DNA of 64,000 nt, taken from NCBI RefSeq assembly GCF_021129195.1, contig NZ_JAJOHW010000025.1, positions 1 to 64,000 of the forward strand. Direction: 5' to 3'. The DNA is from Chromobacterium aquaticum (GTDB lineage: Bacteria > Pseudomonadota > Gammaproteobacteria > Burkholderiales > Chromobacteriaceae). A model generated the notes under the pieces. That model worked only from the letters and a program-made list of their open reading frames with translations. It did not search any database and was not told where the DNA came from. Shown here one piece after another: positions 53,525-62,047 of the stretch (the first letter of the stretch is position 1; every line of letters starts with the position of its first letter). Both the position numbers and the translations under genes were made by a program.

Positions 53525-55294
53525 TTATTGCAGGCTGGCCACCACGCTGGGCATGGCCTTGGCCAGCACATAGCTGCCCGGCGCCGCTTGCAGCGGCGGG
53601 AAGTCCTTGCTGCCCAAGGCCTTGGGCGCTGCGACTTTCTTGCCGGATTGCGGCGCCAGCCAGGCATCCCAGTCCTTCCACCAGCTGCCGGGGCGGCTTT
53701 CCGCGGTTTCCAGCCAGGTGTCGGCGTGTTCGGGCAGCTTGTCGTTGACCCAGTAATTGCGCTTGTCCTTGGTCACCGGATTGATCGAGCCGGCGATGTG
53801 GCCGGAAGCGCCCAGCACGAAGCGCCGCGACGGCGCGCCGGTCAGGTAGTGGATGCCGGAGTAGGCCGAGCTCCACAGCACGATGTGGTCTTCGCGCGCA
53901 GCGAAGATATAGACCGGGATATTGATCTTGGAGATGTCGATGGGCACGCCGCACAGGGTGATGGAACCCGGCTTGGTCAGCGCGTTGTTCATGTAGAACT
54001 GGCGCAGCAGGAAGGTGTGCATCGGCAGCGGCAGGTCCACCGCGTCGTTGTTCCAGTAGAGCAGGTCGAACGGCGCCGGCGTCTTGCCCAGCAGATAGTT
54101 GTTGACCACATAGTTCCACACCAGATCGTTGGCGCGCAGGCTGGCGAAGGTGCGGCCTATCTCCTTGCCGCTGATGATGCCGCCGGCGGCGATCTTGGCT
54201 TCGCGGCTGGCCACCAGGTTCTCGTCGATGAAGTAGGAGATCTCGCCCGGCTCGGCGTGATCTATCAGCGAGGTCATGAAGGTGGTGGAGTCGAAATACT
54301 TGAGCCCGCGCGCCTGCAGCACGCACTGGGTGGTGGTCAGGATCACGCCGCCGACACAGAAGCCCAGCGCGTTCATGCTGTCCTGCTTGCTGATCTTGCG
54401 CACGGTTTCCGCCGCGGCGATCACGCCTTTCTCGATATAGCTTTCCCAGGTGAAGTGCTTCATCTCCGGTTCCGCCGAGCGCCAACTGATCAGGAACACG
54501 CGGTAGCCCTGGGCGACGAAGTGACGGACCATGGAGTTGTCCGGCTGCAAGTCCATCAGGTAGTACTTGTTGATGCAGGGCGGCACGATCAGCAGCGGCT
54601 TTTCATAGACCTGGCCGGTGGTGGGGGTGTACTGGATCAGTTCGATCAAGTCGTTGCGGAACACCACCTCGCCGGGGGTGACCACGATGTTCTTGCCAAT
54701 CTCGAACTGACTTTCGTCCGACATCGAGATATGGCCCTTCTGGAAGTCCTCCAGCATGTTCTTCATGCCGTCGACCAGGCTTTCGCCCTTGGTCTCTATC
54801 GCCCGTTTCATCACGTCCGGGTTGGTCAGCATGAAGTTGCTGGGGGAGACCGCGTCCAGGTATTGGCGGGTGGCGAAGGCCAGCTTGTCCTTGGCTTCTT
54901 CCTCCAGCTGGGCGTTGTCCACCAGCTCGGTCATCCATTTGCTGGTGAGCAGATAGCCTTGCTTGAGGAAGTGGTAGAACGGGTGCTCGTCCCATTCCGG
55001 CGAGGCGAAGCGGCGGTCGCCCTTTTTCGCCGAGGCGTCGCCGTTGGCGGCGGGCGCCTGGCCCAGGAATTGCGACCACAGATTCATCTGCTGCTGATAC
55101 AGGCTGCTTTGCCAGGCGAACAGCTGGCCGGCGTTGCTGAGCATGGCGCCCCAGGCGTTGGCCAGCGGCAGTTCAGCATTTCCAGGTTGCGGCGGCAGCG
55201 GCAGGTTGTTGACGAACTGCTGCATCCATTGTTGGTTGGCCTCGGATAGGCTGGAGAAGAAACTATCCAGCGGATTTGTACTTTCTTGGGTCAA
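53525..55294 (-). CDS. phaC: class I polyhydroxyalkanoate synthase PhaC
   Basis: PhaC polymerises (R)-3-hydroxyacyl-CoA into polyhydroxyalkanoate at the granule surface. The lipase-box variant GFCVGG holds the nucleophile C313; D469 (AAREDHI) and H499 (GASGHIAG) complete the triad. In the well-studied Chromobacterium enzyme these are numbered C291, D447 and H477, which points to a start near the internal Met24 here. However, a TTG at 55294 has the ribosome site AGGAG six bases upstream, whereas Met24 has none, so I prefer the 589-residue form. phaA follows; phaB is absent. The stop TAA directly adjoins MITE copy C. Confidence 0.95.
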   Translation of the reverse strand: MTQESTNPLDSFFSSLSEANQQWMQQFVNNLPLPPQPGNAELPLANAWGAMLSNAGQLFAWQSSLYQQQMNLWSQFLGQAPAANGDASAKKGDRRFASPEWDEHPFYHFLKQGYLLTSKWMTELVDNAQLEEEAKDKLAFATRQYLDAVSPSNFMLTNPDVMKRAIETKGESLVDGMKNMLEDFQKGHISMSDESQFEIGKNIVVTPGEVVFRNDLIELIQYTPTTGQVYEKPLLIVPPCINKYYLMDLQPDNSMVRHFVAQGYRVFLISWRSAEPEMKHFTWESYIEKGVIAAAETVRKISKQDSMNALGFCVGGVILTTTQCVLQARGLKYFDSTTFMTSLIDHAEPGEISYFIDENLVASREAKIAAGGIISGKEIGRTFASLRANDLVWNYVVNNYLLGKTPAPFDLLYWNNDAVDLPLPMHTFLLRQFYMNNALTKPGSITLCGVPIDISKINIPVYIFAAREDHIVLWSSAYSGIHYLTGAPSRRFVLGASGHIAGSINPVTKDKRNYWVNDKLPEHADTWLETAESRPGSWWKDWDAWLAPQSGKKVAAPKALGSKDFPPLQAAPGSYVLAKAMPSVVASLQ

Positions 55295-55568
55295 AGCTGT
55301 CTCCTGAAACGTGCCGAAGCGTTATCGAAGCTTTCCTGCATTGGACCGTGTAACAAAATGTGCGGTCGCAAGGTACGCCATGACTGTAACAGGGTTGCAT
55401 GACATTTTCACCGGGAGGAGGACGATAAGGCGCGTCGAAAGCCGCATCTTGTTGCCGCGGTGCACAATCTGCCTAGCTGTCCTTTTGGCCTGGCATGCCG
55501 AGGGGGTGGAATTTATGGGATAATCGCGAAGATTCGATTGGGGTTGAACAGAACGGGAAAGGATAGTC
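55295..55568. other. divergent promoter region of phaC and the FAH-family gene
   Basis: The 274 bases separate divergent genes and should hold both promoters. GGGATAAT at 55516-55523 is a possible -10 for the plus-strand gene. TGCGGTCGCA near 55361 is a short palindrome upstream of phaC. I see no coding signal. Confidence 0.4.
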
Positions 55569-56225
55569 ATGCTGGCATTCAAGGCGCGTTTGGGCGATCA
55601 GGAAGTCGCGGTGGGCAATGTCTTCTGCATCGGGCGCAATTACGCCGCGCACGCGGCGGAGTTGAACAATCCGCTGGAAGACGAGCCGCTGGTGTTCCTG
55701 AAACCGACGTCGGCGCTGGTCGGCGAGGGCGAGCCCTTGAGGCTGCCCGATTATTCCAGCGACGTTCACCACGAGTGCGAACTGGTGCTGCTGATAGGCA
55801 AGGACGGCCGCGATATCGCGGAAGCGGAAGCGCTCGGCCATGTGGCTGGCTACGGCATCGGCCTGGACATGACCGCGCGCGACGTGCAATCGGCGGCCAA
55901 GAGCAAGGGCCATCCGTGGACCAAGGCCAAGGGTTTCCCCACCGCCGCCAGCCTGTCGCGCTTGGTTCCTGCGGAACGAGTGGCCGATCCGCAGCGGCTG
56001 AGCTTTGAATTGCGCGTCAACGGCGAACTGCGCCAACAGGGCGACACCGGCTTGATGCTGTTCCCGGTGGCCGCCATCATCGCCTATCTGTCGCGGACCT
56101 ATGGCCTGCAGGCTGGCGATTTGATTTATACCGGCACGCCGGAGGGCGTGGCGGCGGTGCGTTCCGGCGACCGGCTCAGCCTGAAGCTGGAGGGCCTGGC
56201 CGCCGCGGAATGGAGCGTGCTCTGA
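55569..56225 (+). CDS. fumarylacetoacetate hydrolase-family protein
   Basis: The 218-residue protein fits the small FAH-type hydrolases (acylpyruvase/isomerase group). Typical patterns are FCIGRNYAAHAAELNN, a metal-binding HHECELVLLIG (His/Glu and Glu ligands) and ADPQRLSFELRVNGELRQQGDT, ending YTGTPEGVAAVRSGD. It probably cleaves a C-C bond of a 2,4-dioxo acid or decarboxylates oxaloacetate-like compounds. The ribosome site is GGAAAGGA. The stop overlaps the hslR start by one base. Confidence 0.9.
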   Translation: MLAFKARLGDQEVAVGNVFCIGRNYAAHAAELNNPLEDEPLVFLKPTSALVGEGEPLRLPDYSSDVHHECELVLLIGKDGRDIAEAEALGHVAGYGIGLDMTARDVQSAAKSKGHPWTKAKGFPTAASLSRLVPAERVADPQRLSFELRVNGELRQQGDTGLMLFPVAAIIAYLSRTYGLQAGDLIYTGTPEGVAAVRSGDRLSLKLEGLAAAEWSVL

Positions 56226-56626
56226 TGGCGGTCGGCGCCGAGGGCGACGGCAAGGTCCGTCTCGACAAATGGCTGTGGGCCGCCCGTTTCTTCAAGACCC
56301 GGCAGCTGGCGCATGAGGCGTTGGAGCTGGGGCGGGTGCTGGTCAACGGCGACCGGGTCAAGGCGTCGCGGGTGGTCAAGGAGGGCGACCAGCTGGCGAT
56401 GCGCATCAATCAGCTGGAGTACCGTGTCGAGGTGCTGGCGCTGAGCACCCAGCGTCGGCCGGCGCAGGAGGCGCGGCTGCTCTACCGCGAGGAAGAGGCC
56501 TCTCAGCGCGCGCGCGAAGAGCAGGTGCTGCTATTGAAGGCGGAGCGCGCCAGTTTTCCGCATGGCGATGGCCGCCCCACCAAGAAGGCGCGCCGCGAGA
56601 TCAGCAAGTTCAAAGGGCAATTTTAA
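56225..56626 (+). CDS. hslR: ribosome-associated heat-shock protein Hsp15 HslR
   Basis: Hsp15 binds free 50S subunits that carry a stalled nascent chain and helps recycle them. The S4 RNA-binding domain is at the start (VRLDKWLWAARFFKTRQLAH, then VLVNGDRVKASRVVKEGD), followed by a basic tail (PTKKARREISKFKG). The ATG at 56225 overlaps the upstream stop (TGATG). The product has 133 residues. The TAA stop is directly followed by GAGGCGGTTCAAAG, a decayed left end of the repeat family. Confidence 0.93.
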   Translation: MAVGAEGDGKVRLDKWLWAARFFKTRQLAHEALELGRVLVNGDRVKASRVVKEGDQLAMRINQLEYRVEVLALSTQRRPAQEARLLYREEEASQRAREEQVLLLKAERASFPHGDGRPTKKARREISKFKGQF

Positions 56627-56680
56627 GAGGCGGTTCAAAGCCCGCCGCGCCCCGCGCGCCATTCACGTTTTCAACCAGGA
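56627..56680 (+). repeat. decayed MITE end F after hslR
   Basis: GAGGCGGTTCAAAGCCCGCC, starting on the base after the hslR TAA, resembles the left end of copy A (GAACCTGTTCAAAGTCTGCT), and GTTTTCAAC near 56670 recalls the element interior. The rest is too diverged to align, and no right end is visible before the MFS gene. The placement at a stop codon is the main support. Confidence 0.45.
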
Positions 56681-56706
56681 GCCCGTCTAGGGCCGAGCTT
56701 CAGATC

Positions 56707-57879
56707 ATGTCGTCTTCCGCGTCACCCGCCGTATCCCTGCTGCCGTTCAGCCTGTTCTATTTCAGTTATTTCGCCTTCCAGGGCCTGTTCAGCCCGTTCT
56801 GGGGACTGTATCTGCAGTCGCTGTCCTTCTCCGCCTGGCAGATCTCGGTGCTGATGGCCTTGTCCACGCTGGCGCGCATCGTGGCGCCCGGCTTCTGGGG
56901 CTGGCTGGCGGACCGACGCGGCCGCCGGCGCGCCATCATTCTGACGACTTCGCTGCTGTCGGCGGCGGCCTTCCTGCTGGTGGGGATGGACCGTGCGTTC
57001 TGGTGGGTGTTCGTCAGCCTGGCGGTGTCGCATTTCTTCTGGGCGGCGGCGCTGCCGCTGGTGGAGGCCAGCACCGCCCACCTGACGCGCGCGCAGCCGG
57101 GGCGTTACAGCCGGGTGCGGGTCTGGGGCTCGATAGGCTTCGTCTGTCTGGCGATGAGCGGCGGCCTGCTGCTGGACGGAATAGGCATAGGCAATCTGCC
57201 GTGGGCGCTGTGCGCGCTGCTGGCCCTGGTGGCCGTGGCGGCCTGGCGGGTGCCGGAAGTGGCCGCCGAGCGCAAGGGCGGACCGTCGGCGCCGATAGCG
57301 GCCACGCTGCGGCGGCCGGAGGTGATGGCCTTGTTTGGCTGCTGCTTCCTGATGGCCTTCGCCCACGGCCCTTACTACACCTTTTTCTCCATCGGCCTGA
57401 AACAGGCGGCTTATGAGCAGGGCGCCATCGGCATGTTGTGGGGGCTGGGCGTGGTCAGCGAGGTGGCGGTATTCCTGCTGATGCCCAAGATCATGGCGCG
57501 CGCGCGTTTGGAAACGTTGATGCTGTTGTCGCTATTGGCGGCGGTGCTGCGTTTCGCGCTGATCGCCGCCGCGGCGCAGCTGGCCTGGGTGGCGATAGGC
57601 GCTCAGCTATTGCACGCGCTGACTTTTGGTCTGCACCACGCCGCTTCGGTGGGGTTGATCCACCGCATGTTCGACCAACATCACCACGGTCGCGCCCAGG
57701 GTCTGTACATCATCGCCTCGTTTGGCGTCGGCGGCAGCGCCGGTGGCCTGATCGGCGGGCTGGTATGGCCGCACGGCGGCATGGCGACGACGTTCGCGAT
57801 GTCGACGGCCGCCGCCGCGCTGGGCGTGTTGCTGTGCTGGCGCTGGCTGCGGCCGGCGGCGCCTGTTCAGGCGGGCTGA
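56707..57879 (+). CDS. MFS transporter, HcaT/phenylpropionate-permease-like
   Basis: The 390-residue protein has about 12 hydrophobic helices in the pattern of the MFS_1-like group that includes HcaT. Diagnostic segments are LPFSLFYFSYFAFQGLFSPF at the start and the loop 2-3 motif GWLADRRGRRRAI. The substrate is unknown; relatives move small aromatic acids or sugars. It ends 13 bases inside the convergent acetyltransferase gene. It may be cotranscribed with the FAH-family gene and hslR. Confidence 0.87.
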   Translation: MSSSASPAVSLLPFSLFYFSYFAFQGLFSPFWGLYLQSLSFSAWQISVLMALSTLARIVAPGFWGWLADRRGRRRAIILTTSLLSAAAFLLVGMDRAFWWVFVSLAVSHFFWAAALPLVEASTAHLTRAQPGRYSRVRVWGSIGFVCLAMSGGLLLDGIGIGNLPWALCALLALVAVAAWRVPEVAAERKGGPSAPIAATLRRPEVMALFGCCFLMAFAHGPYYTFFSIGLKQAAYEQGAIGMLWGLGVVSEVAVFLLMPKIMARARLETLMLLSLLAAVLRFALIAAAAQLAWVAIGAQLLHALTFGLHHAASVGLIHRMFDQHHHGRAQGLYIIASFGVGGSAGGLIGGLVWPHGGMATTFAMSTAAAALGVLLCWRWLRPAAPVQAG

Positions 57880-58397
57880 TCTTTCAACAGGGCCGGCGGC
57901 ACGAAGTAACAGCTGTCGCCGTCGATGCCGGGCAGCTCGATTCGGCCCTGATAAAACAGGCCGATTTTCTCCAGCACGCGGATGGACGCCTGGTTGTGCG
58001 GCGCGGTGATGCCCACCACCACCGCGTGGCCCTGTTGTTCGCGGCCATGTTCAATGGCGGCCAGCGCGGCTTCGCTGGCGTAGCCGCAGCCCCAGTATTG
58101 TTCCAGGAAGGCGTAGCCTATGTCCGGGTAGGCCAGGCCATCGCGCTTGACCAGGCCGCAGATACCGACCGGGGCGCCATCGTCCAGCCGCTCCACCAGC
58201 AAGAGGCCGTGGCCGTGCTTGCGGTAGCTGGCCTGCGGGCCTTCCTCGATATAGCGCAGCGCGCCGAGCAGGTCGTGGGCGTTCTTGTCGCCAATATTGG
58301 CGATGAAGGCTGGTTCGTTCAGCAGCTTGAGCATGAAGGGGGCGTCGCTGGCGTGCAGCGGGCGCAGTTGCAGTCTGGCGGTGGCGATGTGATGCAT
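57867..58397 (-). CDS. GNAT-family N-acetyltransferase
   Basis: The 176-residue protein is a GCN5-type acetyltransferase of the RimJ/RimL-like group. It starts MHHIATARLQLRPLHASDAP and shows the acetyl-CoA region DIGYAFLEQYWGCGYASEA, followed by NQASIRVLEKIGLFYQGR. It would acetylate a protein N-terminus or a small amine; which one is unknown. The frame is open to 58448 but the ATG at 58397 gives the family N-terminus. Its 3' end overlaps the MFS gene. Confidence 0.9.
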   Translation of the reverse strand: MHHIATARLQLRPLHASDAPFMLKLLNEPAFIANIGDKNAHDLLGALRYIEEGPQASYRKHGHGLLLVERLDDGAPVGICGLVKRDGLAYPDIGYAFLEQYWGCGYASEAALAAIEHGREQQGHAVVVGITAPHNQASIRVLEKIGLFYQGRIELPGIDGDSCYFVPPALLKDQPA

Positions 58398-58427
58398 GGC
58401 TGGTTCGGATTTCGCGGGATGTGGTCG

Positions 58428-58461
58428 TAAAAAAAGCCGACGGCGCAAGGGCCATCGGCTT
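58428..58461 (-). terminator. terminator of sdaA
   Basis: On the minus strand, arms AGCCGATGGC and GCCGTCGGCT (one G-T pair) are followed by seven T. It lies 22 bases after the sdaA stop. Confidence 0.85.
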
Positions 58462-58482
58462 CGATGCTAACAGGGTGGGGGC

Positions 58483-59883
58483 TCAGCACTCAACAATATT
58501 CACCGGCACTTCGATGACGTTGATGGCCAGGCCGCCACGCGCGGTTTCCTTGTACTTGGTGCTCATGTCCATGCCGGTGTCGCGCATGGTCTTGATCACT
58601 CGGTCCAGCGACACGAAGTGCTGGCCGTCGCCGCGTAGCGCCATGCGCGCCGCGTTGATGGCCTTGACCGAGGCCATGGCGTTGCGTTCGATGCAGGGCA
58701 CTTGCACCAGGCCTCCCACCGGATCGCAGGTCAGGCCCAGATTGTGCTCCATGCCGATCTCGGCGGCGTTTTCAACTTGTTCCGGGGTGCCGCCCAGCAC
58801 TTCGGCCAAGGCGCCGGCCGCCATCGAGCAGGCCGAGCCCACTTCGCCCTGGCAGCCCACTTCCGCGCCGGAGATGGAGGCGTTGAGCTTGAACAGCACG
58901 CCGATGGCGCCGGCGGTGAGCAGGAAGCGCACGATGCCGTCGTCGCTGGCGCCGGGCACGAAACGGGCGTAATAGTGCATCACCGCCGGGATGATGCCGG
59001 CCGCGCCGTTGGTGGGCGCGGTGACCACGCGGCCGCCGCCGGCGTTTTCCTCGTTCACCGCCAAGGCGTACAGATTGACCCAGTCCATCACCGTCAGCGG
59101 GTCGCGCAGCGCCGCCTCGGGCGAGGCCAGCAGCTTGCGGTGCATGTCGGCGGCGCGGCGCTTCACCTTCATGCCGCCGGGCAGGATGCCTTCGCGCTCG
59201 CAGCCGCGCTTGACGCAGTCCTGCATCACTTGCCAGATCTTCAGCAGCTCGGAGCGCACTTGTTCTTCGCTGCGCCAGGCCAGTTCGTTCTCCAGCATGA
59301 TCTGGCTGATGGATTTGCCGTGGCGCTGACACAAGGCCAGCAATTCCGCCGCGCTCTTGAACGGATGCTTGAGTTCGGTGACGCCCGGCGGCACGAAGCC
59401 GGCGTCGATGGCGGCCTCGTCAACCACAAAGCCGCCGCCCACCGAGTAATAAGCACGCTTGGACAAGCTGGCACCAGCGGCGTCGAAGGCTTCGAAAATC
59501 ATGCCGTTGGGGTGGTAGGGCAGGGTTTTCTTCTTGTGCAGCACCAGGTGCTCGCCTTCGACGAAGGGCACGGTGTGCTTGCCCAGCAGCGCGATGGCCT
59601 TGTCGGCGCGGATGGCGGCCAGCATGCCGTCCACCGCATCGGTATCGACCAGGTCGGGCTGTTCGCCCTGCAGGCCCAGCAAGACCGCGACATCGGTGCC
59701 GTGGCCCTTGCCGGTGGCGCCCAGCGAGCCAAACATTTCGGCGCGCACGCTGGCGGTCTGCGTCAGCAAGCCGTCTTTTTCCAGCCGGGCGATGAATTGG
59801 CGCGCGGCGCGCATCGGTCCAACCGTGTGGGAGCTGGACGGGCCGATGCCAATCTTGAACAAATCAAAAACACTGATGGCCAT
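58483..59883 (-). CDS. sdaA: L-serine ammonia-lyase SdaA
   Basis: SdaA deaminates serine to pyruvate and ammonia with an oxygen-sensitive [4Fe-4S] cluster. The start [20 protein letters not shown] is diagnostic. The beta-domain region [14 protein letters not shown] and the cluster cysteines in [11 protein letters not shown]-type and [11 protein letters not shown] segments are visible. The single-chain length of 466 residues is normal. A good promoter lies about 145 bases upstream, and a terminator follows. Confidence 0.95.
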   Translation of the reverse strand: MAISVFDLFKIGIGPSSSHTVGPMRAARQFIARLEKDGLLTQTASVRAEMFGSLGATGKGHGTDVAVLLGLQGEQPDLVDTDAVDGMLAAIRADKAIALLGKHTVPFVEGEHLVLHKKKTLPYHPNGMIFEAFDAAGASLSKRAYYSVGGGFVVDEAAIDAGFVPPGVTELKHPFKSAAELLALCQRHGKSISQIMLENELAWRSEEQVRSELLKIWQVMQDCVKRGCEREGILPGGMKVKRRAADMHRKLLASPEAALRDPLTVMDWVNLYALAVNEENAGGGRVVTAPTNGAAGIIPAVMHYYARFVPGASDDGIVRFLLTAGAIGVLFKLNASISGAEVGCQGEVGSACSMAAGALAEVLGGTPEQVENAAEIGMEHNLGLTCDPVGGLVQVPCIERNAMASVKAINAARMALRGDGQHFVSLDRVIKTMRDTGMDMSTKYKETARGGLAINVIEVPVNIVEC

Positions 59884-60025
59884 AATGCTTCTCTTAAGGG
59901 GTGTGTCCCGGCGGGCGGGTTATTGTGAGAACGGCCTGGACCGTCCTTATTATTGGCGTTGTCATGGTTTCGCATGGCCTGAGCTAGAGGCCGGCCTGCG
60001 TGTTGCCATCTTGCGGCAGCCGGGC

Positions 60026-60054
60026 AATCTAGACAAGCCGGCGGCCGCTGTCAA
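60026..60054 (-). promoter_or_regulatory. sigma-70 promoter of sdaA
   Basis: Read on the minus strand, TTGACA (60054-60049) and TAGATT (60031-60026) are separated by exactly 17 bases. The -35 is a perfect consensus. It points toward sdaA. Confidence 0.72.
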
Positions 60055-60182
60055 TTTAGAATTATAGAGTCAGGACTAAGTTGCGTCAGGGATTCGACGG
60101 GCGGAAGCTGTCTGGCATCCTGATGGCATGGTTCGGAAGGACGGAAGGCCCTTTGGGCAAGGCGAAGAGGGGGGCGGACGTG

Positions 60183-60206
60183 AAAAAGCCCGGACGCGCC
60201 GGGCTT
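60183..60206 (-). terminator. terminator of the NAD(P)-binding gene
   Basis: On the minus strand, arms AAGCCCGG and CCGGGCTT with a CGCGT loop are followed by TTT. It starts six bases after the stop. Confidence 0.82.
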
Positions 60207-60211
60207 GGGGT

Positions 60212-60856
60212 TTAGATCGCGGCGGCGGTGAAGCGGCGGCGCAGATGTTGCGGTTTTTCCAGTTCGTCGACGATGGCCACGGCCAGGTCTTCCACGCTGA
60301 TGTCGGCCGGCTTGTCGCCGTTGAACAGCAATTGATCGCCGCCCAGCCGGTATTTGCCGCTGCGTTCGCCAGGGTGGAGGAAGGCCGGCGGCGAAACGAA
60401 GGTCCAGTCCAGCGCGTTTTCTTCGCGCAGGCGGCGCAACGCTTCGCGCACGCCCAGCGCGCCTTCCTTCCATTCCGCCGGGAATTCCGGGGTGTCCACC
60501 AGTTGCACGCCGGGCGCCACTTCCAGGCTGCCGGCGCCGCCGACTTCCAGGAAGCGCTTGACGCGGGCCTGCTTGACGCCGGCGACGATGGTGTCGTGGC
60601 CCTTGACCGCCAGCGCCTGGATGTCTGCCTTGTCCCAGCCGGGATTGAAGGCGCTGATCACGGCGTCGTGGCCGGCGACGGCCGCGGCGATCTGGCTGGC
60701 CTGGTAGGCGTCGGCGGCCACGCCGCTCAGCTGCGGGTGTTGCGGCAGCTTGGACAGATTGGTGACGATGGCGCTGACTTGATGCTTGCGAGCCAGCAGT
60801 TCTTGCAGGATGGCCGAGCCGACAAAGCCGCTAGCGCCGATCAGAGCGATTTTCAT
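60212..60856 (-). CDS. NAD(P)-binding oxidoreductase (atypical SDR)
   Basis: The 214-residue protein has an NmrA/atypical-SDR Rossmann fold: MKIALIGASGFVGSAILQEL at the start, HDAVISAFNPGWDK, and RFLEVGGAGSLEVAPG. The C-terminal segment DISVEDLAVAIVDELE is typical of this group. No Tyr-xxx-Lys site is seen, as usual for atypical SDRs. Relatives include stress-induced epimerase-like proteins. It is divergent from a LysR gene with 115 bases between, an arrangement that suggests control by that regulator. Confidence 0.87.
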   Translation of the reverse strand: MKIALIGASGFVGSAILQELLARKHQVSAIVTNLSKLPQHPQLSGVAADAYQASQIAAAVAGHDAVISAFNPGWDKADIQALAVKGHDTIVAGVKQARVKRFLEVGGAGSLEVAPGVQLVDTPEFPAEWKEGALGVREALRRLREENALDWTFVSPPAFLHPGERSGKYRLGGDQLLFNGDKPADISVEDLAVAIVDELEKPQHLRRRFTAAAI

Positions 60857-60914
60857 GGGGATTCCTTTCCGCGATAAACATAATGAAGTTTGATGGCGTT
60901 CAGAATAGCAGCTT

Positions 60915-60932
60915 GATTATAGGGTGATAATC
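60915..60932. promoter_or_regulatory. candidate LysR operator
   Basis: GATTAT and ATAATC form an inverted repeat with a six-base spacer and include T-N11-A spacing. It lies in the gap between the divergent LysR and NAD(P)-binding genes, near the midpoint. Confidence 0.5.
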
Positions 60933-60971
60933 CAGCAAAAATAAGATTGATAGTTTAGTTGGACTTAACAA

Positions 60972-61856
60972 ATGGACGCATTGAGACGGATGGCGGTTTT
61001 CGCCATGGTGGTGGACAAAGGCTCGATGAACGGCGCGGCGCGCGAACTGGGCATGACGCCGTCGGCGGTCAGTCAGCACATCAGCAAGCTGGAGCAGCAG
61101 CACGGCGTCAGTCTGCTGCACCGCACCACGCGCAAGCTGACGCTGACCGAGGCCGGCAGCCTGTTCTACCAGGGCTGCGCCGATATGTTGGCGGCGGCAC
61201 AATTGGCCGAACAGCGTCTGTTGGAACTGCGCGACGCGCCGGTAGGCGAGCTGCGCATCGCCGCGCCCACCGGCTTTGCCGGCGCGCTGTTGAGCGAGGC
61301 GCTGGCACCGCTGCTGAGCGCGCATTCCGGCCTCAAGCTACGGCTGTTCTTCCACGATGAGATGATAGATCTGGTGGAGAACCGCATTGATCTGGCGCTG
61401 CGCGCTGGCGTGCTAAAGGATTCCAGCTTGGTGGCGCGCCACTTGGCGGACTGGCCGAACGTGCTGTGCGCGTCACCGGCTTATCTGGCGCGCCAGCCTG
61501 GGATCACGCGACCGGAGCAGTTGCCCGGCCTGCAATGGGTGGCCTTGTCCGATCGCAAGCTGGGCAGCCTGGAGTTCGAGCATGTCGACGGCGGCCGTTT
61601 CGCGATGGAGCCAGACGCGCGCTTGATCAGCAATAATATCGTCGCCGCGCGTCAATTCGTGCTGGCCGGCATGGGGGTGTCGGTGCAGCCGGAGCCTGAG
61701 ATCCGGCAGGAACTGGCCGATGGCCGCCTGCTGCGGCTGCTGCCGGAATGGCACTTGCCGCCGCTGGCGATCTACGCGGTGACGCCGCGTCGCGATATCC
61801 AGCCGGCGAAAGTGCGCTACGCGATCGAGGCCTTGCGCGCCAGCCTGGGCAAGTGA
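60972..61856 (+). CDS. LysR-family transcriptional regulator
   Basis: The 294-residue regulator has the winged HTH at the N-terminus (MDALRRMAVFAMVVDKGSMN, then MTPSAVSQHISKLEQQHGV) and a LysR substrate domain that starts at about residue 90 (GELRIAAPTGFAGALLSEAL). It resembles the CrgA/AaeR-like group that often controls a divergent oxidoreductase. It has no downstream partner: MITE copy D begins 43 bases after its stop. Confidence 0.93.
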   Translation: MDALRRMAVFAMVVDKGSMNGAARELGMTPSAVSQHISKLEQQHGVSLLHRTTRKLTLTEAGSLFYQGCADMLAAAQLAEQRLLELRDAPVGELRIAAPTGFAGALLSEALAPLLSAHSGLKLRLFFHDEMIDLVENRIDLALRAGVLKDSSLVARHLADWPNVLCASPAYLARQPGITRPEQLPGLQWVALSDRKLGSLEFEHVDGGRFAMEPDARLISNNIVAARQFVLAGMGVSVQPEPEIRQELADGRLLRLLPEWHLPPLAIYAVTPRRDIQPAKVRYAIEALRASLGK

Positions 61857-61898
61857 TGAGCCTTCCGCGCTGTTCGAGCAAAGACGCAAGGGGGCTCA

Positions 61899-62047
61899 GA
61901 GCCTGTTTACGATCTCGCGAGCTAAGGCGAGACAAGGCGAAAACGAGCGAAAAAGCGGAATGTACAGGTGGTACATGAGCACTGAGCTCGGTTTCAACGC
62001 CCATTTCTATCCATCCCGCCGGCGCGCAGCAGATCGGGGACAGGTTC
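61899..62047 (+). mobile_element. stop-codon MITE copy D (at the porin stop)
   Basis: The 149-base element has left end GAGCCTGTTTACGATCT and right end AGATCGGGGACAGGTTC (13 of 17 complementary). It is flanked by TCA on both sides (61896-61898 and 62048-62050). The right TCA is the TGA stop codon of the minus-strand porin gene. The change from TTA to TCA at both flanks, matching a TGA rather than TAA stop, supports a true target duplication. Confidence 0.88.

Larger units (their letters stand above)
59884..60211. other. sdaA leader and promoter region
   Basis: The 328 bases contain the sdaA ribosome site (AAGAGAAG), a leader of about 135 bases, a consensus-like promoter (60026-60054) and the terminator of the upstream NAD(P)-binding gene (60186-60206). 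I see no coding signal. Confidence 0.6.

Noticed and set aside
45462-62047. The dispersed repeats as neisserial Correia elements
   Set aside because: The size is similar, but the ends here begin GARCCTGTT rather than the Correia TATAGTGGATT type, and the target is TNA at stop codons rather than TA.
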